Assembly: GCF_002909235.1 (NCBI RefSeq) | Contig: NZ_PHQQ01000038.1 | Coordinates: 1 to 34,081 of the forward strand | Reading direction: 5' to 3' | Source of the DNA: Arenibacter catalasegens | GTDB taxonomy: Bacteria; Bacteroidota; Bacteroidia; Flavobacteriales; Flavobacteriaceae | DNA length: 34,081 nt | Shown: piece after piece, positions 30,909 through 34,081 of the stretch | Position numbering within the stretch: the stretch's first letter is position 1 | Layout of the letters: the number at the start of each line of letters is the position of its first letter | The notes under the pieces: generated by a model | Database searches by the model: none | Told to the model about the DNA's origin: nothing | What the model saw: only the letters and a program-made list of their open reading frames with translations | Made by a program: the position numbers and the translations under genes

Positions 30909-31769
30909 ATGAATGTATTTGTAATCGGTATCGGATTAATTGGAGGGTCTTTGGCCAAGGATATTAAGCGTAACCGGCCGGACTCTAAAATTTACGGAAT
31001 AGATGCTAGCGAGGCACACTTGGATGAGGCCCTGTTATTATCTTTGATCGATGAAAAGACAGATTATGGCCAACTTCACTTGGCCGACTGCGTAATAGTA
31101 AGTATTCCGGTAGATGTTATGGTTCTGGAATTGCCCAAAATATTGGATGCCGTAAATGATAATGCTATAGTGCTGGATGCAGGGTCCACCAAATCGTTAA
31201 TTTGCAAAGTTGTAGAAAATCATCCGAAAAGGCGAAATTTCTTGGCTTGTCACCCCATTGCAGGAACTGAGTTTTCAGGACCTTCGGCTGCTATAGAGGG
31301 GTTGTTTATGGGAAAGACGAATATCATATGCGAAATAGAGAAGACGGCCTTTAAATTGCAGGAAAAGGCATTGGGGATTTTTCAAGAAATGGGTATGCGG
31401 ATCCGTTATATGAACCCAGAGGCACATGATAAACATATAGCCTATGTTTCACATTTGTCCCATATAAGTTCATTTATGTTGGGAAAGACAGTAATTGAGA
31501 AAGAAAGGAATGAGCGTGATATTTTTGACATGGCTGGAAGTGGTTTTGAAAGCACTGTGCGCTTGGCTAAAAGTTCACCATCTATGTGGACCCCTATTTT
31601 TAAGCAAAACAAGGAAAACGTAGTAGAAACCTTAGGGGAATATATTCAAAACTTGAAGGAGTTTAAAGCCATGTTGGTTGCAGATGACTATGAAGGCATT
31701 TATAATGAAATGAATAGTACGAATAAAATAAAGGAAATATTAAACGGAATACCACTTAACAAAAAATAG
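30909..31769 (+). CDS. tyrA: Prephenate dehydrogenase
   Basis: TyrA oxidatively decarboxylates prephenate to 4-hydroxyphenylpyruvate, the tyrosine branch. The 286-residue protein has an NAD-binding Rossmann motif GIGLIGGS (7-14), catalytic His in ACHPIAGTEFSGP (about 116) and the helical dimer domain starting at SHLSHISSFMLG. There is no ACT domain or chorismate mutase, so control must lie elsewhere. The next gene begins nine bases after its stop, so the last two genes of the operon are tightly linked. Use of arogenate rather than prephenate cannot be excluded. Confidence 0.95.
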   Translation: MNVFVIGIGLIGGSLAKDIKRNRPDSKIYGIDASEAHLDEALLLSLIDEKTDYGQLHLADCVIVSIPVDVMVLELPKILDAVNDNAIVLDAGSTKSLICKVVENHPKRRNFLACHPIAGTEFSGPSAAIEGLFMGKTNIICEIEKTAFKLQEKALGIFQEMGMRIRYMNPEAHDKHIAYVSHLSHISSFMLGKTVIEKERNERDIFDMAGSGFESTVRLAKSSPSMWTPIFKQNKENVVETLGEYIQNLKEFKAMLVADDYEGIYNEMNSTNKIKEILNGIPLNKK

Positions 31770-31778
31770 AGTATAGAA

Positions 31779-32861
31779 ATGGAAAATTCAAAACAAATGA
31801 GAACATGGTTGGACGATATGAAATTGGACCATCCGTTAGTAATTGCCGGGCCTTGTAGTGCGGAAACAGAGGAGCAAGTGCTTCGAATTGCCAATGAGTT
31901 AAAAGATACCGATGTAAATTACTATCGTGCTGGTATCTGGAAGCCAAGAACACGTCCTGGAATGTTTGAAGGAGTGGGTGCTTTAGGTTTAAAGTGGTTG
32001 CAAAAAGTTAAGGCGGAGACAGGTATGAAAACCTGTACTGAGGTAGCTAATGCTGCTCACGTTAAGTTGGCATTGGAACATGACGTTGATTTATTGTGGA
32101 TCGGTGCACGTTCAACGGTTAGTCCATTTATTATGCAGGAAATTGCTGATGCACTAGAGGGAACAGATAAAATTGTATTGGTAAAGAATCCAGTAAATCC
32201 GGATTTGGCATTATGGCTAGGTGGAATTGAAAGATTATATACTGCCGGAATTAAAAATTTAGGAGCCATACATAGAGGTTTTTCTACTTATGAAAAAACA
32301 AAATATAGGAATATTCCAGAATGGCAATTAGCTATTGAATTTCAAAATAAATTTCCAGATTTACCTTTAATTAATGATCCTTCACACATTACAGGGAATA
32401 GGGAAATGATTTTTGATGTTTCCCAAACAGCCTTAGATCTTAATTTTGATGGTTTGATGATCGAGACTCATTTTGACCCGGATAATGCTTGGAGTGATGC
32501 TGCCCAACAGGTAACTCCATCCAAATTGATCCAGATTATGAGAGATTTGAAAATTAGAAAAGAAACTGATGCAGAAGTAGGGTACAATAGTGAACTTAGT
32601 AACCTAAGGGCGCAAATAGATGTTCTTGATAGCCAGTTTATCGAAATGCTTGGGAAGAGAATGAAAATATCAGATGGTATTGGTGCTTTAAAAAAGCAGA
32701 AGAACGTTGCCGTATTGCAGAGCAATCGTTGGAATGCTATTTTAGGCAATATGATTTTGGAAGGTGAGGCTAAAGGTTTAAGTGAGGAATTTGTTTTAAA
32801 GATGTTTAAAGCAATTCATCAAGAATCAATTAATCATCAGGAGAAAATAATAAACTCATAA
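31779..32861 (+). CDS. Bifunctional DAHP synthase / chorismate mutase
   Basis: The N-terminal domain (about 1-260) is a type I-beta 3-deoxy-7-phosphoheptulonate synthase, the entry enzyme of the shikimate pathway; VIAGPCSAETEEQ and WKPRTRPGMFEGVG hold metal and substrate ligands. The C-terminal 90 residues (271-360, from SELSNLRAQIDVLDSQFIEML) are an AroQ-type chorismate mutase, with KRMKISDGIGALKKQKNVAV typical of the active-site helices. The same fusion order is known from Porphyromonas and Prevotella, where the mutase domain also mediates inhibition by prephenate. Here it supplies both the first committed step and the prephenate used by pheA and tyrA in the same operon. Confidence 0.96.
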   Translation: MENSKQMRTWLDDMKLDHPLVIAGPCSAETEEQVLRIANELKDTDVNYYRAGIWKPRTRPGMFEGVGALGLKWLQKVKAETGMKTCTEVANAAHVKLALEHDVDLLWIGARSTVSPFIMQEIADALEGTDKIVLVKNPVNPDLALWLGGIERLYTAGIKNLGAIHRGFSTYEKTKYRNIPEWQLAIEFQNKFPDLPLINDPSHITGNREMIFDVSQTALDLNFDGLMIETHFDPDNAWSDAAQQVTPSKLIQIMRDLKIRKETDAEVGYNSELSNLRAQIDVLDSQFIEMLGKRMKISDGIGALKKQKNVAVLQSNRWNAILGNMILEGEAKGLSEEFVLKMFKAIHQESINHQEKIINS

Positions 32862-32883
32862 ACTATTTTATTGGTTGACCGTT

Positions 32884-32913
32884 AAAACCACGCCTAATGG
32901 CGTGGTTTTTTTA
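32884..32913 (+). terminator. Intrinsic terminator of the aromatic operon
   Basis: AAAACCACGCC (32884-32894) and GGCGTGGTTTT (32899-32909) form a perfect 11-bp stem with a TAAT loop, followed by T residues. It lies 22 bp after the last gene. Confidence 0.92.
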
Positions 32914-32978
32914 TTTAATGGAATGTGCTTTTACACTAGATATAAATAGGTCACTTGGAAAAATTAAAGTCTTGGACT

Positions 32979-33008
32979 TACAAAGATATTCTCCTGCTTA
33001 GAGCAGGA
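32979..33008. repeat. Hairpin repeat, copy 2 (intact)
   Basis: TACAAAGATATT (32979-32990) is followed by TCCTGCT-TAG-AGCAGGA (32992-33008), a perfect 7-bp stem. The first block recurs at 33881-33892 and the second, degraded, at 18411-18430. No T-run follows, so it is unlikely to be a terminator. Confidence 0.55.
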
Positions 33009-33054
33009 TTATGATCGTTGGCCTGTTAAAAAGTTAATTGTTTCATTAAATAAG

Positions 33055-33078
33055 TGTAACAAATGGACTTTTGTTACA
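33055..33078. promoter_or_regulatory. Operator-like inverted repeat before the DUF2807 gene
   Basis: TGTAACAAA and TTTGTTACA are perfect 9-bp inverted arms separated by six bases, about 80 bp before the gene. The symmetry and length suit a dimeric regulator. The right arm's TTTTG could serve as a -33 element for a weak TAGATTGA box at 33094-33101, so a bound protein would block or guide polymerase. Confidence 0.5.
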
Positions 33079-33160
33079 TCTTTACCAAGAAAATAGATTG
33101 AAAATTCTAATGTTTCCCCAAATTTTAATGGAAAAATGTAATAACAAAAATTTAAGGATG

Positions 33161-33835
33161 ATGAAAAATATTTTGGTAATAGGATTCCTTTGCTTATCGC
33201 TCGTAGGATTTTCGCAAAGAACAGTTGATAAATCCGTGGGTGACTTTAAAGAGGTGAAAGTTTATGATTTAATAGAAGTAAACCTTATTAAATCGGAAGA
33301 AAATAAGGTTTTGGTAAAAGGGGACAATGTTGATGATATACAAATTGTAAATAAGAACGGAGTCCTTAAGATAAAAATGGTACTGGATAAAAAGTTTCAC
33401 GGGGAAAATACCTTTGTAGAGGTGTATTTTAAAAATATAGACTTAATTGATGCGAATGAGGGAGCAAGAATTACGGTCAACGAAACCTTAAGTCAAGAAA
33501 AGATAGAATTAAAGACTCAAGAAGGCGCAAAAATAAAAGTAGGACTTGATGTGCATCAATTGATCGTACGATGTGTTACCGGCGGTAATGTTGAGGCCTC
33601 TGGAAAGACAATAAATCAGGAAGTAGTCCTAAATACAGGCGGAGTTTTTGAGGGAAAACCACTTCTTAGTGAGAAGGCCAGTGTTAAAATCACCGCTGCT
33701 GGAGAGGCTTCAATGTTTGCAACGGAAGCAATAGATATTAATATAAAAGCTGGTGGAGACGTGTACGTTTATGGTAATCCTAAAGAGGTAAATAAGAATA
33801 CGTTTGCAGGAGGAAGAGTAAAAATTATGGAATAG
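33161..33835 (+). CDS. DUF2807 (head GIN) domain secreted protein
   Basis: The start at 33161 gives 224 residues with a signal peptide (MKNILVIGFLCLSLVGFSQ). The ATG at 33158 is equally possible but touches the AAGG at 33154-33157, while 33161 leaves a three-base space. An open frame upstream lacks a signal. The mature part follows the DUF2807 pattern: VGDFKEVKVYDLIEVNLIKS, then repeated short strands (VEVYFKNIDLIDANEGARI, IELKTQEGAKIKVGLDVHQL), which should fold as a parallel beta-helix. The function of this very common Bacteroidota family is unknown; an envelope or periplasmic location is likely. It is monocistronic, with an operator-like repeat before it and a strong terminator after it. 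Confidence 0.88.
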   Translation: MKNILVIGFLCLSLVGFSQRTVDKSVGDFKEVKVYDLIEVNLIKSEENKVLVKGDNVDDIQIVNKNGVLKIKMVLDKKFHGENTFVEVYFKNIDLIDANEGARITVNETLSQEKIELKTQEGAKIKVGLDVHQLIVRCVTGGNVEASGKTINQEVVLNTGGVFEGKPLLSEKASVKITAAGEASMFATEAIDINIKAGGDVYVYGNPKEVNKNTFAGGRVKIME

Positions 33836-33880
33836 TTTAGCTTAACCGTAAAAAGAAACTATTTTAAAATTCAGGTTAAC

Positions 33881-33892
33881 TACAAAGATATT
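33881..33892. repeat. Repeat block TACAAAGATATT, copy 3 (partial)
   Basis: This 12-base block is identical to 32979-32990. Here it stands just before the terminator of the DUF2807 gene instead of the small hairpin. Confidence 0.45.
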
Positions 33893-33897
33893 GCTTC

Positions 33898-33937
33898 AAG
33901 CACTGAGCCCGACCAAATGGCGGGCTCAGTGCTTTAT
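33898..33937 (+). terminator. Intrinsic terminator after the DUF2807 gene
   Basis: AAGCACTGAGCCCG (33898-33911) and CGGGCTCAGTGCTT (33921-33934) form a perfect 14-bp, GC-rich stem with a 9-base loop and a short T-rich tail. The stem is near-symmetric, so it may also stop minus-strand transcription coming from the IS element. Confidence 0.9.
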
Positions 33938-33957
33938 TGCCGTTGAAGATTATTTCT

Positions 33958-34081
33958 GACACTATCCCGCAAACTGTGTAAGTTAAAAATAACCAGGGTT
34001 TGACTTTTATTTAAAGTCTGACCCTTTTTTCATAGATCGTAAGGAACTGATTTAAAATAATGCCCCAGTTCCTGATGGGCA
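33958..34081 (-). mobile_element. End of an IS256-family insertion sequence (runs past window edge)
   Basis: A transposase C-terminus on the minus strand stops at 34011. The sequence outside it, GACACTATCCCGCAAACTG (from about 33958) followed by TGTAAGTT, has the look of an IS256-type terminal repeat. The exact outer boundary is an estimate because the other end lies outside the window. Inside, GGGTTTGACTTT (33996-34007) and AAAGTCTGACCC (34013-34024), with two mismatches, form a hairpin followed by six T on the plus strand, a possible shield against outside transcription. Confidence 0.65.
34011..34081 (-). CDS. IS256-family transposase, C-terminal fragment (cut by window edge)
   Basis: The minus strand encodes PIRNWGIILNQFLTIYEKRV followed by Arg-Leu and a TAA stop (34011-34013). 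The pattern (P/A)-x-(R/K)-N-W-x-x-x-(L/I)-N-Q-F-x-x-x-(Y/F)-E-x-R is the typical C-terminus of IS256/mutator-type DDE transposases. Only 22 residues are in view, so whether the gene is intact cannot be told. The reading frame and stop are clean, with no sign of decay. Its direction is towards the DUF2807 gene, separated from it by the terminator at 33898-33937. Confidence 0.75.
   Translation of the reverse strand, partial: PIRNWGIILNQFLTIYEKRVRL

Noticed and set aside
1..34081. tRNA, rRNA, CRISPR arrays or riboswitches of known class
   Set aside because: Reading through both strands I found no cloverleaf, regularly spaced repeats or recognisable aptamer core; a covariance-model search could still reveal something small.

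Overview
The window comes from a bacterium of the phylum Bacteroidota, most likely a marine member of the Flavobacteriaceae; the genus cannot be fixed from the sequence. Several signs agree: AT-rich DNA, almost no Shine-Dalgarno sequences, -7 promoter boxes of the TAnnTTTG type, the gliding-motility ATPase GldA, DUF2797, DUF6089 and OmpH-type genes, a DAHP synthase with a C-terminal chorismate mutase, and the order nadK-DUF6089-uppS-bamA-ompH-ompH.

Left edge (1-3000): the last codons of an unknown gene, a palindrome, and a short remnant of a carotenoid hydroxylase (crtZ). A photolyase and a DUF2797 gene follow on the minus strand. A 158-bp element with 17-bp terminal inverted repeats (2826-2983) looks like a MITE. 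Next (3000-10800): a GH3-family protein and a degenerate alpha/beta-hydrolase on the plus strand. They converge on a minus-strand block: trigger factor, clpP and clpX (chaperone and protease), a small membrane protein, an esterase and pdxJ (vitamin B6). One long hairpin overlapping the end of clpX probably ends transcription from both sides.

Middle (11000-18350): a plus-strand envelope cluster, CBS protein-nadK-DUF6089-uppS-bamA-ompH-ompH, closed by a strong terminator. It covers the lipid carrier for peptidoglycan, insertion of outer-membrane proteins, and periplasmic chaperones. Then (18690-24630): a large minus-strand lipoprotein of the PVC-type dehydrogenase/cytochrome c family, divergent from a secreted esterase; a 3-mercaptopyruvate sulfurtransferase-like gene; and a BLUF blue-light sensor. 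A tightly overlapping molybdate operon follows (24680-27390: modA, a stand-alone di-Mop protein, modB, modC), then gldA on the opposite strand.

The best find is at 28536-32912, the aromatic amino acid operon: pheA, an aminotransferase, tyrA and a DAHP synthase-chorismate mutase fusion. Before pheA lies a 23-codon reading frame in which 11 residues are Phe, Tyr or Trp. It is followed by a 12-bp terminator hairpin and has competing upstream pairings. This is the textbook layout of ribosome-mediated transcription attenuation, here apparently sensing all three aromatic amino acids. The window closes with a DUF2807 protein, a strong terminator and the 3' end of an IS256-family insertion sequence whose transposase runs in from the right on the minus strand.
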